A stretch of 64,000 nucleotides of DNA. Origin: Butyriboletus loyo. Its lineage: Eukaryota; Basidiomycota; Agaricomycetes; Boletales; Boletaceae. The DNA lies in the NCBI GenBank assembly GCA_038093515.1, contig JBBPSI010000015.1:62001-126000 (forward strand), read 5' to 3'. Made by a program: the position numbers and the translations under genes. A model generated the notes under the pieces. It was not told where the DNA came from. It did not search any database and was given only the letters and a program-made list of their open reading frames with translations. Below, one piece after another: positions 33,349 to 43,998 of the stretch. Positions within the stretch are counted from its first letter, which is position 1. The number at the start of each line of letters is the position of its first letter.

Positions 33349-34569
33349 ATGGAATCTCCCTCCTTGTCCTTGTCGACGCAGGTGCTCCGGTGTGATCCAG
33401 CATCCATCTCGTTCGATCAAGACGGTCGACCCCGCGTCTCCTCCGAGCACACTCTCCAATCTCTCCGCATCGCATCCCGCCATCTCCACGCTCTTCAGCC
33501 CGTCGCCTTTCCAACCGAAACCGTTTACGGCCTCGCCGCCCTCGCCCTCAATCCCGAAGCCGCCTCACGCATATTCTCCGTCAAGGGACGTCCTGCTGAC
33601 AACCCACTCATCGTCCATGTCTCCTCACAAACCATGCTCCAGTCCATCCTTCCTCCCAACTTCATCATTCCCCCATCATATCAGATATTGATCAAAGCTT
33701 TCTGGCCTGGCCCACTCACACTCCTTTTTCCGGCCGACCCAACCAAAATACCCAGCATCGTTACCGCAAATCATCCGACTGTTGCTGTCAGGATGCCTTC
33801 CCATCCACTCGCATGCGCTCTCATCGCCCTTTCCAACGCTCCCCTAGCTGCACCAAGCGCCAACTCTTCAGGAAAACCAAGCCCTACACGCGCCGAACAT
33901 GTTTTCCGCGATCTCAACGGAAAGATCGGTCTCATCCTAGATGGCGGGCCTTGTGATGTTGGGCTCGAGAGCACTGTCCTAGATGGCTTGCACGATGATG
34001 GCAACATCCGCATTCTCAGACCAGGCGGTGTCACAGTAGAGCAAATAGAGGAGGCACTCAGGCTTGCTCACTCTGGAAATTCGATACCGAGAGTTCTCGT
34101 TCATCGTCGTGACTTTGTGGACGATACCATCGAGCAAGCCCCCACCACTCCAGGCATGAAATATCGTCACTATGCACCCACAGTTCCCGTGACGCTGCTA
34201 CGGACGACCTCTCATCCACCTAGTGGAGCAAACTCCAGTTCTCCGTCCACTTTGCTGGAATCTCTAAAAAGGTCCACAGTTACAAACCCGCCTCTCAAAG
34301 TGGGATTGTTGGCTCCGTCAGAGTCCATTTTGGCCAAGACACTCGTTGAAGATCCAGTGATTCAGTGGCATCGCTATACTCTGGGATCACTGTCAGAGCT
34401 GACCGTTATTGCCCAACGCCTCTTTGATGGATTGTTGACGCTCGAGCAGGAGGGTGTCGACCTCATTCTCATAGAAGAAGTTCCCGAGGAAAACGAGGGG
34501 TTAGCGATCATGAATAGGGTGAAAAAGGCAGCCGGCGAAATATGTTGGATCGTTCCAAATTCGCTATAG
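33349..34569 (+). CDS. SUA5: Threonylcarbamoyl-AMP synthase Sua5
   Basis: Sua5 makes threonylcarbamoyl-AMP from threonine, bicarbonate and ATP, the first step of the t6A37 modification of tRNAs that read ANN codons. This is a single intronless ORF of 406 codons, unusual for this window. ATG 33349 (MESPSLSLSTQ) is the first in frame near the conserved part. The YrdC domain shows PVAFPTETVYGLAALAL, IFSVKGRPADNPLIVHV, FWPGPLTLLFPA, VAVRMPSHPLACAL and APSANSSGKPSPTRAEHV. The Sua5-only linker PGMKYRHYAPTVPV (about 34150) leads to the C-terminal domain. The protein is complete. Confidence 0.96.
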   Translation: MESPSLSLSTQVLRCDPASISFDQDGRPRVSSEHTLQSLRIASRHLHALQPVAFPTETVYGLAALALNPEAASRIFSVKGRPADNPLIVHVSSQTMLQSILPPNFIIPPSYQILIKAFWPGPLTLLFPADPTKIPSIVTANHPTVAVRMPSHPLACALIALSNAPLAAPSANSSGKPSPTRAEHVFRDLNGKIGLILDGGPCDVGLESTVLDGLHDDGNIRILRPGGVTVEQIEEALRLAHSGNSIPRVLVHRRDFVDDTIEQAPTTPGMKYRHYAPTVPVTLLRTTSHPPSGANSSSPSTLLESLKRSTVTNPPLKVGLLAPSESILAKTLVEDPVIQWHRYTLGSLSELTVIAQRLFDGLLTLEQEGVDLILIEEVPEENEGLAIMNRVKKAAGEICWIVPNSL

Positions 34570-35678
34570 ATATCCACGTATGTCGTCCTGCTGCATGAAG
34601 TTTATCAACAATTACATTGACATTCAATGACAACACTCGTTCCCCACTTTTCGATCAACATGACTCGTTAGTCCCCCGTCGATGCCATATTTCCAGTGTG
34701 TATATATGTATATTCGAAAAGCTATTTTCCCTGGGAATGCTGAAGTCATTCAGCTTGCGTCGATATCCCTTTACAGAGTTTCTCGACAATTCCACAATAT
34801 CAGTCACGCGAGCCGCACTCAAACACCGACGTAACTATTTCTGACATATCATTTCTTTTCCATTGTCTCAAAGACCGCTACATGTTTGTGGACAAGTGCC
34901 TCGTGCTGTTTTGCGATCAGGGCGCCGGCATAATTTTTCCTTCTTTTTTTTCGACATTCGCATCCTCTTCTGGGATGATAGTTGATGTTAACCGTACTGA
35001 TTGGGATTCGGTATCGCAGCCTTGCAATACCCTGCAATCATGATGTTAGGAGACGCGATGGTGCGTACAGCCAAATTTCTGGAACCCAATATTCTGACGG
35101 GTAATGATCCTTTATTCGTCCGCGAATGTGGAACGCAAAACATCAGATCTGCAACGTGTCGCCGCGAGCTTCCGTGCTTGCTCTGTTCTGGTCACGTGGC
35201 CTATACCTTTTAGCGCGAGCGTTCCCTCCTCCATCTGGGGTGTATCATGCTAGTCCGACCTGTCTGCTTTATGCAACAGCCCTTTCATCATAATGTCTTT
35301 CAATGTAACCATCGCATTATATTCTCGCTTGCGAATGATGGAATGGGTTCCGACCTCTTCGCCCAGCTATAAAGAGTTCCTCAACTATACTCAAGAGTTC
35401 ACTCCTCACGCTGTTATCGTCTGCCTGGACGTTTACGACTAACTTGGGTCTATCGCTCTCTGTTGGTCCGCAACATCTCTTCGGTTCTTTGGATGACCAC
35501 TGATCTGTATTTTTTCCTCCTGCAGATTTTTATCTTTCAGGACGCCGGATATACTGAGGCACCCCAAGAATTTGCATTTCTATCAAGGCAGTCTCATTCC
35601 CTATCTCCATTCCATATCACACTTTCTCGACGACGCCAGTCTATCTGTGTTCATCGTAAAGTTTTTCTTCGTTGTACT
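34570..35678. other. Intergenic, 1.1 kb, HMG-gene upstream region
   Basis: The SUA5 3' region is followed by a long upstream region of the HMG-box gene. TATAAA occurs at 35368-35373, 306 bp before the HMG start, followed by pyrimidine-rich sequence that may be a long 5' leader. No other coding block was recognised. Confidence 0.45.
35368..35373 (+). promoter_or_regulatory. TATA-box candidate upstream of HMG gene
   Basis: TATAAA in AGCTATAAAGAG. If used, the HMG transcript would have a 5' leader of about 280 bases. Confidence 0.35.
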
Positions 35679-36709
35679 ATGCCAGCAACTTCAAAGATCA
35701 CGTTCACTAACAAGTGCCGCTCATTTGTTTCGGGACAGTACACTGACGTACCTAAGCGTATCCCTCGACCACCCAACGCATTCATGTTGTATCGTTCGGA
35801 TTTTCTCAAGAGACGGGCGGTACCTCCAGAGGTCGAGAAGCGTCAACAGAACCTTAGTCGCATTGCTGGCCAATGCTGGAACATGCTCTCGGAAACTGAA
35901 AAGGCTATCTGGCACGGTAAGGCAGCAGTTATTCGTGCGGAGCACCGTGCCAGATATCCTTCCCACAAGACCGGGCCATTCCATAAGGATTCAAATAGAC
36001 TTTTGGCAAAGGGTACAAGGAGAGGGAGCGCTAACAACTCTGCCCGTTCTATCGGCCAAACGCAAACGCCCTATTGCGAGAGCATGTTTGCCGCTCTCCG
36101 TGATTCAGCCTCTTCCTCCCCTGCATCCCAAACCAGTCTTCTTTCTCCAACTCCTGCTTCCTTGTCCCCTTTGTCTACGGCCACTTCGCTCTCCCCACTT
36201 TCATTACCGTATCTGTTGCCTCCGTTTACTTCATACATACATTCCAGCTGGCAAGACTCGCCTGTTTCCCCTTCCGAGAAATCGACAATTTGGAACAACA
36301 AAATTGGCTATCCACTCGACTCATCAGGTTCCGAAACACCACAGCAGGGTCTATCTCAGACGATTCGAGATTCAGAGATTGTAGGCATCCTTCCTTATGC
36401 AAACGCGACTGACTGAAATCAAAACTTTTTCAGACACCGAGTGAGGTGGGTTCCTCCAAAGAACGATACTTCGCACTTCAAACATATGAAGATAGCTTTG
36501 CAACTTGCGTACCTTACCCCGGTGTCGAACAGCTTCCGGAGCTTCGAGGCGATCCAGTTGCTCAAGCCCTTCTCACTCTACCAGGGTCAAATACATTCTC
36601 ACCTGAAAGGTACCATTTGGCGGCCTGTCCTTCATTGGCGAACGATTTCGGTGCTACGGACGATTTCGCTCATTTTGACCAGTCCTTGCTCTCCTTGTAT
36701 CCAAATTGA
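35679..36709 (+). CDS. HMG-box transcription factor
   Basis: A DNA-binding protein with a single MATA-type HMG box. ATG 35679 (MPATSKITFTNKCRSF) is the first ATG close to the domain; the frame is open further upstream but non-conserved. The box runs from IPRPPNAFMLYRSDFLKRRA through NLSRIAGQCWNMLSETEKAI and WHGKAAVIRAEHRARYP. A Ser/Pro-rich region follows. An intron at about 36381-36433 (GTAGGC...TCAG) joins to TPSEVGSSKERYFALQTYED and the end HFDQSLLSLYPN, TGA at 36707-36709. Related basidiomycete proteins include pheromone-response and mating-type HMG factors, but no pheromone or receptor gene lies nearby, so a mating role is only a possibility. Confidence 0.85.
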
Positions 36710-36945
36710 AAACTTGGGATTGTAAAATATTTATAGATGTTATTGATACATCCTGACCCATGTCCGGAGCAGAAAAGTAATGATACCATTCCTTCAGTCT
36801 AACGAGAGTGTAGGACCCGTGGAATCGTAAGTAGCCTACTACTTCTAAGTTTCTAATTTGGTACATACACACGTGATGCTCGTGTGTCGCGAGGTGAATT
36901 GATTAACTTGAAATTGCCATCTAGCTAGGGATACACCAAATCCCA

Positions 36946-38986
36946 ATGGCGAGACGAAAACATGACAAGCTGACCACCGACGACCTCCTCAAGTTACAAG
37001 AAGGACCTCCTTCCAAGAAGATTCGTGTTTCCAATGTGGATTCTGGTCACTTTGTCGGGATCAATGACGGTTCGACTTCCTCGTCAAGCCCGGGAGACGA
37101 CTCAATAGACCAAGGAGAATATTCTCAGGATGACGCTGACTCTTTCCCGGGTCAGGTGGATGAAGAGCAGACTGAGAGTGACCGCTCAGAGTTGGGGGGA
37201 GCCATGGAGGACAGCGGACGTCTCAAGCCGTCTCGTACGAATCCGATTTCCACACGTACCCAAAGACTGGCTCAAACGCCAAATCATTCGATCAGGTCCT
37301 TCAGTGATATGGGGATTTCATCTGCATTGGAAGCTGCCCTTCATCGTATGTCCATCCACATGCCCACCGAGGTTCAAGCCGCCTGTATACCACCAATTCT
37401 GGCAGGTACGGCCTGGTAGTCAGAAAACTCTACCCTGGAACATTTCATTCATTTTATAGGGAGAGATTGCATCGGTCATGCTAAAACGGGTTCAGGAAAA
37501 ACTATTGCATTCGCTATTCCTATCCTTCAAAAATTGTCTTATGACCCGTACGGAATTTTTGCCCTTGTTCTCACTCCAACGCGGTATGGGGAACCTGCTT
37601 CTGTTATGTGGTATGGAAGCTGAGGTCTGATTTTGGTAGCGAGCTAGCGTTTCAAATATCGGAACAATTTGCTGTGCTTGGTGCCCCACTAAGTATCCGT
37701 ACATCGGTTATCGTTGGGGGCATGGATATGATGACCCAGGCGCTTGAACTTGATGGTCGCCCTCATGTAGTGATTGCTACACCTGGCCGTATCGTGGACC
37801 ACCTCAAAAGTAGCAGTGGTGACTGGGACCTTTCAAGGATAAAGTTTTTGGTCAGTCACTTTTCCTTCCCCGCTCCAGGTGCAATGACTAAAAGGGCCAA
37901 ATAGGTTCTTGACGAAGCGGATCGTCTGTTGACACCCACATTTGCACCGGAGCTATCATATTTGTTCAATATTCTACCCACCGATCGACAAACATGTCTC
38001 TTCACGGCCACGCTAACACCATCTGTTGAGTCTGTGGCTTTGATGCCTCCAAAACGAGGCAAAACGATACCATTCTTTCATCGCACTGAATCGACGTGAG
38101 TTTAGCTTCGATGGTCACTGATCCTGATCTCATCATCGCCTAGAGTTGAGACAGTTGCAAGCTTGAAACAGCGTTACGTTCTTGTTCCGTCCCATGTACG
38201 AGAAAGTTATCTCTTCTACATTCTTTGCAATCCCCCGGAGGGCACATTGTCACTCCGCCGTGTTCCGCCAGCGCCTGCAAGAAATTCTGGGAACACGAAA
38301 TCCAGCAAGTCAAAATCACCGAGAAAAGGTGCTCAGGAAGAGGATGATATAACCCAACCTCCTCCTACAATGATATTCTGTACGAAGCCTCGTACTGCCG
38401 CCTACCTCACAAGTCTGTTGAAGACGCTCTCGATCCGGAGTATAGCACTACATTCTCGACTTACGCAGCGTGAACGCCTGGCATCACTATCGTTGTTCCG
38501 TTCAGCCATTGTTCCGGTTCTGGTTTCGACAGACGTTGGTGCTCGTGGCCTGGATATTGAAGATGTAGCAATGGTGATCAATTGGGACCTTCCGAATGAG
38601 CCAGAAGAATACACCCACCGCGTCGGACGGACGGCCCGCGCGGGCAAGGGGGGTGTCGCGATCAGCTTTGTTACTGAAAAGGACGAGCATCGAATATTAA
38701 GGATAGAGGACCGCGTCGGTATGTCACCATGTAGCATCAAAGGTTGCGAATAATACATTATTGTCTAGGCATCAAGCTTACCACTCTGACACTGCCGGAA
38801 GATAGAGTGTTGGATAAGCTAAATGCAGTATCGACCGCCAAGCGGCTTGCGAATATGGTAATCGTGCGATGTTCCTTTGGTTGTCGAATGCTAAACGTCG
38901 TTTAGGAACTACATGACTCAAACTTTGGAGAACGGGAGGAAATTCACAAGATTAAGAGTCGGAAAAGACAACAAGTCGATGTATAA
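36946..38986 (+). CDS. DBP8: DEAD-box RNA helicase Dbp8
   Basis: Dbp8 is a nucleolar RNA helicase, acting with Esf2 in early processing of the 18S rRNA precursor. ATG 36946 opens [20 protein letters not shown] and an acidic/Ser-rich N-terminus. The core begins [20 protein letters not shown] and [13 protein letters not shown] (Q-motif), an intron, then [20 protein letters not shown] (motif I), LVLTPTRELAFQ (Ia), [19 protein letters not shown] (II), LFTATLTPS (III), [29 protein letters not shown] (V) and [15 protein letters not shown] (VI). A lineage insert of about 40 Ser/Lys/Pro-rich residues lies before MIFC. The end is [19 protein letters not shown] and the stop is TAA at 38984-38986. All helicase motifs are intact. 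Confidence 0.95.
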
Positions 38987-39427
38987 AACGTGGCAGTGGA
39001 GCGAGGCGAGTAAGGACTTCCTTGAAGTACTGGTAAGACACTTTCCAGCACTTTTGGGGACTGAATGGTCGAACGCGGAACACAGGCTTTGTACACGGCC
39101 GGGCAATCATATTATTGACCCACTTGACTCTTTGAGAGCGAGGCGAATGTTGTGATACCAGTACACACGAATAAAGCGGCTGTTCGGTTAGCAATTTCGG
39201 CATTGTGTGCCGCGGGTATACTTCTGACTCCGCTTCGGAATTCCAACCCCGCGAGCGGTGAGTCGTTCTTAATGTGTTCTGGCCGTGAAGTGCATTCTGG
39301 ATCTTGCCCCTGTTTTCCGTTACGCTCTCTCTCTCGCCGCCAGCTATCCGCAGTAGCCCTGGATCACCAAAGAATTCAAAGCCTGTATCATTAATACTTA
39401 TCTTATTCCCCCCTCGAACCAGCTGTC
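38987..39427. other. Intergenic between DBP8 and the BTB-like gene
   Basis: Both neighbours are on the plus strand. No conserved coding block was seen; it should hold the DBP8 3' UTR and the next promoter. Confidence 0.4.
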
Positions 39428-40617
39428 ATGTCTAATTCGGTCGAGAACGCAGACTGGGATTTCGTGCTCCAGTTCGTCTCCGAACCACTCGACCTCGAGA
39501 TGCCTACGCCGGAAAAACCTGTATCTGGCAGAGTCGAACCACCGACCGGTGTCGCCGTCACTCAGGTGCCCACTCCACCAGTATGCGCTTTTGATGTCCG
39601 AGTGATGTTGGAATGACTCGTCATTTCTTCCAGAAATCGTTCAGCGCCTCCCCGGTAGATTCTTCCGCAGACGAAAATACGTTGGTTTCAGTATCGACCA
39701 CCTTTTTTCCTGGCGCACAGAACCATGCTGTCCCACCAGACCTGGTCCTTCTATCGTCCGACGCAGTGTTCTTCTACGTACACACCCATGTCCTCCTCGC
39801 TGCATCAGACAATAACTTCAACTCTTTACTTCCACCCTCCCCAAAAGTAAAGTCTGGTCCTATGGGTCCCGTAGTTCTCGTTTCAGAATCAGCAGTAGTT
39901 CTCAACATCGTACTGCACGCCGTTTACGACATGCCTTGTTCTCATTATTCACCTTCATTCGAATCACTCGCAGCAGCACTGAATGCCATGACTACGCATG
40001 GGGTCTCGCTCAGAACACACGTTGCCCCGAGCACTTCCCTTCACGCCCTTCTTTTGTCGCTTGCACCCATCTACCCTCTGGAGCTCTATGCACTCGCCGC
40101 GTCATATGACTTGTATGACCTTGCTGTTCCGACTTCAGCGTGCTTGCTCTCGTTTTCTCTCGCTTCGCTCACAGACGAAATGGCCGAACGAATTGGTCCC
40201 AAGTACCTAAAGCGACTCTTTTTTCTGCATTTTGGACGCGCCGACGCACTCAAACGCCTTCTTTTGCCACCCCCTCATCCTCACCCTCCTACCCCAACTT
40301 GTGATTACTTAGAACAGAAAAAGTTGACCCGAGCTTGGGCATTGGCATCCGCCTACCTTGCTTGGGATGCAAGGCCTGGTAAGGATTGTAAAATGAAACA
40401 ACATACAGGATTGACCTGGAACGTGGTAGATTTGTCAACAAGTACCATGGAATCGGCGCTTGCGCCGTTGGGCGATCAGCTGTCTTGCGAATCTTGTAAG
40501 CGGGCGTTCCAAGAAAGGCTCAAAACACTCATTATGCAGTGGTCTGTTGTGAAGGTAATTCTTGTTAAAATCCATCTTGAGGTTTCCACGTTTAATACCT
40601 TTTAGAGAACGATTTAG
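39428..40617 (+). CDS. BTB/POZ-like hypothetical protein
   Basis: ATG 39428 begins MSNSVENADWDFVLQFVSEP. An intron at about 39580-39633 joins to KSFSASPVDSSADEN. A degenerate BTB fold is suggested by PPDLVLLSSDAVFFYVHTHV, LLAASDNNFNSLLP, VVLVSESAVVLNIVLHAVYD and MTTHGVSLRTHVAP, the layout of agaricomycete BTB-domain hypotheticals. A following helical part includes YPLELYALAASYDLYDLAVP and SLTDEMAERIGPKYLKRLFF. The C-terminus holds a CESCKRAFQERL motif. A last intron (GTAATT...TTTTAG) adds RTI and TAG at 40615-40617. BTB proteins bind partners or act as Cul3 adaptors; no partner can be named here. Confidence 0.75.
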
Positions 40618-41069
40618 TCATGCGGGTTGTTTACTTCTCGCAGCCGAAATCGTCGACTTCTGGCTATACCCCCCGATGCCCCTGTATGATTAGAATCAGC
40701 TTTTTCGTCAACATCGTTTGATTTCAAGTTTCACTTTTCTTCATACTTTCCCATCAGGTGCTGTTTTCTTCACAGCATATGATTTCCTTTTCCCCTCCAA
40801 CTCGACACATGTATATGCACTAGACATTCACATTCCACATGTCTATCAACTCCAACCCTTTCGCATCCATGTCCACGCAAGGATACTTGTATTACGGTGG
40901 TTGTATACATACACGCAAGTGATATCGATAGGTAAAGTGCTACGAATCCCACTTGCGGCACATACATAAGAGGTTTCGAGGGACTGAGAGGTTCGACCAA
41001 AGACCCTAGTCAAGAAGGTGACTAAGAGGTTGGCAGAGGCGACTCCACGAGATGATGGACTGATTGGTG
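40618..41069. other. Intergenic, convergent 3' ends
   Basis: The BTB-like gene and MOB1 converge. The sequence is rich in short pyrimidine and TATA-like runs and has no recognised coding block. Confidence 0.4.
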
Positions 41070-42215
41070 TTATCGCGTTTTGTCCTCAGCTAGAATAGCA
41101 TCATTGAGCTCATCCAACGGAGCCAGTTCCTTCTTCTCTACAAGATCAAACTGAAACAAATATGAGCAGGAGGCACCCTGGAGTTACGGAAGAAGTACTT
41201 CGTTGATGAACAAGAAAAAGTGACGATAGCTAGTGTTCAGGTGCGCTATTGCAAGGACTCTAATCAATACCCTCGTATACTGTCGAGAAGTTGCTGGAAT
41301 ATACCTTCGATACCCAGGGCGCAGATCTGATCAAAATGGTTGCTATAGATATGAGCGTAGACACGGAACAACCTCCGAATAATGGTGCGAACAGTGTCCC
41401 GGAAATTGCGGGGAAACGGGATGCCTGCAGCGTTTTGGGGTTTTTTTTAAATAAAAAAAAGGTGGATGTGGAAGCATCACAAAAAAAGGATGGAGAGGAT
41501 GATTGTACCTATCTTATTTGGGAAGACGTTCTCGTCGTCCAGAATGCTTTGAGCCCAGTTCATCAACGCGTCGACGTATTCTGGAGCGGGGAGTTTGGTA
41601 GGCTTCTTGTACTTCACGCCGTCTTCCCACAGGTACTCATACCTTGAGATCGGTTATGGATGGACAGGGAGTATGCGGTAGTTTCTCACCGAGGGCCTGC
41701 AGACATGATCGGACACTGACCCATGGAACTGAGTTACAACAAGGATCGGTAGAAATCGCACACTTACCTCCTGCGGCGTACAAAACTCCGTTACCGTGCC
41801 GTACAACATATTCAGATGATTAAAGAAGTCGACAGCTAAAACTCTGACGCGTGAGCATTTCATGGGACGGTCTGCGCAGCGTCACAGACCATGAACAGCA
41901 AGCCATTCGTTCAAATCTTCACCCTCCGGAAGCTGGACAGCGAGCCTCAAGTTTCCCGATCCCTTGAGATGAGAGAGAAAGCCGTCGCCGCTGGCATCAG
42001 AATGTACTGGTCCGTGAGCCCGCCTGATGTCGCCTCACCAGCGTAGCTTCTGCATATTTGCGCAACTGGTACTGCTTCGTTCCCTCGGGTACGTCCTTGC
42101 GAGGTTTGAAGGTTCGCGTCTTTCCTCTATACGATAAGGGACGCGATCCTGCGTGTTGGCTTCACATCTTGGAAGACATGCAGCCGATAACTCACAGACC
42201 AAAGAACGAAGACAT
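41070..42215 (-). CDS. MOB1: Mob1 kinase-activator protein
   Basis: Mob1 binds and activates the NDR/LATS kinases Dbf2/Sid2 in the mitotic exit or septation network. ATG at 42215-42213 gives MSSFFGL and an intron, then [124 protein letters not shown] and PFPRNFRDTVRTIIRRLFRV, then YAHIYSNHFDQI. The end is APLDELNDAILAEDKTR, TAA at 41072-41070. Zn ligands in the CTP...CP region and the HIYSNHF histidines are present. About eight introns are needed, one containing T8 and A8 runs. Confidence 0.95.
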
Positions 42216-42721
42216 TGTAAGAATGGACGAAGATGCGCTACGGTGAGTGACATGCGATGGCAGCCTGGACTATCCCAAGATTGGCAAGCCGTTATCGCCG
42301 CCTGAACGTTAACAAAGTCTTTGACAATCTCTCCGGGTCGATACGTAGATCAAACTCGGAACAACGCTAGGTTTGCTAGCAAGGTCTTATCCCATACCCA
42401 GGGTACAAACCAGTCTCGTGTCTGTCTGGTATGCAAACTGATCATCAACATTCTGGAACGACAGCAGGGCGGCGCCGACTGGACTGTCAATAGACTGCTC
42501 GGAAACCTTGCAAACTAGTAGAGTCTGTCACACGGCACCAAGACGATGATGCATAGCTGTCAATAGGCCCCCTGATAGATTGCTTTGGTGTGGCAACCGT
42601 GACAGCTCAAAACTGGCATCGACAATGCTGACTAGAGAAATCGCAGGACCGACCCCGAAGCATGTGCCTCAGAACTGGTAAGTAAACATTACGTAGAACA
42701 AGATACATTGCAACAAACCAG
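42216..42721. other. Intergenic between two minus-strand genes
   Basis: It should contain the U1A-like 3' UTR and the MOB1 promoter. No conserved coding block on either strand. Confidence 0.4.
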
Positions 42722-43662
42722 TCAAAAGTAAACAACGTTCATTTTCCAGCCCTTTTTGAGAGTGAAGTTGTCCAGGGCTTCTTTCGCCGTTGACGCCAGC
42801 TCGGCGGATTCATAAAATACCTGTGCCATTTTGACTTTTGTACCGGCAGTGTTTGGCGTCGGTGACTGTGCTACGTGCGTTGACAAGAAGCCTCGATATC
42901 TGTGAGAAGTTGTCAAACATGTGGAACAGGGAGCAGAAAATTACACACTGTTGGAAGAGAACAGAAAGTACGTCGTCTGTTACTTCCTGCGGCAAGTTCG
43001 TGCATAGTAAACGCGCGGAGGGCTGTTGTGTGGGCGCAGGCATAGTTGCTTTGAAAAAGAAATGGTGAATCGTGATACACTTCTTGACGAACCTACACAC
43101 CTAGTGGCTTGACATGCTGTTCGTTTTCTTCGTCCTCGTCGATCTCCATTTCCTCCTCGTCGCTGTCGCTCCCTTGTGATTTTTCCCGCTTTGCGTTGGG
43201 ATGATCATCTGTAGTGTCATCGTCTCTCTGTCTCTTGTCTACCAAAGAGACAGTGATCTTTCCTATCTGTGCGGCTTCTGGTCGTGAATATGCAGAAGTT
43301 GGAGGGACAAAGTTTGGGTCTTCTCTTCGGGAGGTCGCGTACGACTTTGACTTTGCATAGTTGATGTGCTGGATGGGTCGTGTTGATCTCGGCGGGAAGC
43401 ATGACAGAGGAACGCAACGGACCATAGGCTTATCATAGAACATCATGCCCTCGCATGCCCTCATCGCGGTCGTCGCCGCGGTAAGATCAGTGAACACGAG
43501 GAATGCCTGTCCTTTCATTTTTGGGCTTTTAGAGGCTACCACATCTATCATTTTTCCGTAGGTCGTGAAGAGGGCATATAGCTGCAAGCGCAACTCCTCC
43601 TTGTTGACCTTATCATTGAGATTGTTGACGTAGAGCGTTGTGTTTGGCTGCGACAGAGCCAT
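42722..43662 (-). CDS. U1A/U2B''-type spliceosomal RRM protein
   Basis: U1A and U2B'' bind stem-loops of U1 and U2 snRNA; fungi often have one dual-purpose protein. ATG at 43662 opens MALSQPNTTLYVNNLNDKVN with RNP2 LYVNNL, then KEELRLQLYALFTTYGKMID and the RNP1 KMKGQAFLVF, MRACEGMMFYDKPM. After an intron: HINYAKSKSYATSRREDPNF, the standard end of the U1A/U2B'' first RRM. The linker is acidic (EEEMEIDEDEE). A second, weaker RRM starts PSARLLCTNLPQEVTDDVLS and ends KMAQVFYESAELASTAKEAL, GWKMNVVYF, TGA at 42724-42722. The two-RRM layout with an acidic linker is as expected; which snRNA it binds is undecided. Confidence 0.87.
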
Positions 43663-43998
43663 GTCGGTAATAGCCCGGCCAGAATTCAGCGGGTCGCCTG
43701 CTATGCGAGGCGTCTAATCGATTTGGCAGGTGATTCCCACGGATCTTCGCGAAGTGCTACTTCTGAGCTCGTCGTGCTCGTCGTCGTGTCTATCACTGTC
43801 TTTCGCGTTTCTGAGCGCAACACTTGTCCTACCCCCACCCGACTCCCTCAGCTTGTTTTGTCGTTGTCAAGCTCTGCTTTGGTCGTGTTTTACTCCAAAA
43901 ACGTAACTGGGCAAACAAACGCAAAACATACACCCGAGTCAGACGATCTTTCCTTCCAGGTCTATGAAATTTTTGACGACCTCCTGCAACGCATTCAG
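43663..43998. other. Divergent promoter region
   Basis: 336 bp separate the starts of the U1A-like gene (minus) and the ceramide synthase (plus). The ceramide synthase frame is open through most of this region without an ATG, so part is probably 5' UTR. Confidence 0.45.
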
